Source of the DNA: Mytilus trossulus
Taxonomy: Eukaryota > Mollusca > Bivalvia > Mytilida > Mytilidae
Length of the DNA: 64,000 bases
Assembly: GCF_036588685.1 (NCBI RefSeq)
Contig: NC_086378.1
Span: 40,029,578-40,093,577 of the forward strand
Reading direction: 5' to 3'
Shown here piece after piece: positions 63,703 to 64,000 of the stretch (the stretch's first letter is position 1; every line of letters starts with the position of its first letter). The position numbers and the translations under genes were made by a program. Under the pieces are notes generated by a model. The model was not told the DNA's origin. It searched no databases and saw only the letters and a list, made by a program, of their open reading frames with translations.

Positions 63703-64000
63703 TAGTAGTTGCATTTTCTTGTTTATATCAATTAAATTTTGATTAATAAGTTGGCACACGGAATGTCGGATAGTATGTAGTTGTAAAATACACAATTGTT
63801 TTTGCTAGAAAGCATGCAGTTATGCAAACACTTCGACACAGTTCCAAATTTTCGACGATAACTGTGTCGAAGTGTTAGCATTAACTGCACGCTTTCCAGC
63901 AAGAATAATTGTGTATTTCAAAACTAGATAGTATCCAACATTCGGTGCACTACCTTATTTATTAAATTTTATTGATATAAACAAGTAAATACGACTACTT
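63703..64000. repeat. ~300 bp palindrome at the window end
   Basis: The arms 63,703-63,843 and 63,860-64,000 are imperfect reverse complements around a 16 bp loop. CACTTCGACACAGTT/AACTGTGTCGAAGTG, TACACAATTGTT/AATAATTGTGTA and CTTGTTTATATCAAT/ATTGATATAAACAAG match. The inner 15 bp are perfect. The right end is cut by the window. Probably a fold-back MITE. Confidence 0.85.

Noticed and set aside
1-64000. CRISPR arrays, prokaryotic operons or ribosome binding sites
   Set aside because: Sequence composition, LINE/DIRS/copia content and lack of dense ORFs show an animal nuclear genome; no regularly spaced direct-repeat array of CRISPR type was seen.

Overview
The window looks like non-genic DNA from a bivalve mollusc, most probably a mussel (Mytilus-like). 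It is AT-rich. I found no host protein-coding gene, and almost everything interpretable is transposable-element sequence. The bivalve call rests on several dispersed repeats I recognise from mussel sequence (around 13.2, 18.3, 35.8-36.7, 54.2 and 63.1 kb) and on the mix of LINE, DIRS, Penelope-like and animal-type copia remnants. It is memory-based, not search-based.

Layout. 1-6 kb: decayed LINE #1 (minus strand). 6.2-15 kb: a region bracketed by ~0.45 kb inverted repeats. It holds several non-autonomous DNA-transposon candidates (7.06-9.48 kb, 9.88-12.94 kb, 12.98-14.4 kb), a LINE tail fragment and a Penelope-like RT fragment. 15.5-19.9 kb: a 5'-truncated LINE tail beside LINE #2, which carries a dispersed-repeat insertion. 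21.3-33.4 kb: LINE #3, a different LINE type whose ORF1 carries an SGNH esterase domain. That ORF1 is split by a structurally complete DIRS retrotransposon (27,588-32,738). 33.5-34.2 kb: an orphan truncated LINE ORF1. 35.7-36.7 kb: a compound tandem/dispersed repeat. 39.0-39.2 kb: a minisatellite. 41.8-43.0 kb: a dead copia RT-RNase H fragment. 44.6-50.4 kb: a fold-back element hosting LINE #4, whose ORFs are intact. 52.3-53.1 kb: a LINE fragment and a 157 bp palindrome. 57.4-59.5 kb: two near-identical 665 bp MITEs in a composite-transposon-like arrangement. 60.2-62.8 kb: fold-back repeats with a hAT-like insertion. 63.1-64 kb: a dispersed repeat and a large palindrome running off the window end.

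How the parts work. LINEs #1, #2 and #4 encode an L1-like ORF1 (coiled coil, RRM, C-terminal domain) and an ORF2 with APE endonuclease, RT and a C-terminal CxxC...HxxxC motif. In all three, ORF2 follows ORF1 in the same frame after a single UAG. It has no AUG before the first endonuclease strand, which suggests stop-codon readthrough or a related recoding mechanism. The DIRS element has gag, RT-RNase H-methyltransferase-like and tyrosine recombinase ORFs, unequal inverted terminal repeats, and an internal complementary region matching its joined ends. This is the full set expected for circle-based replication and integration.
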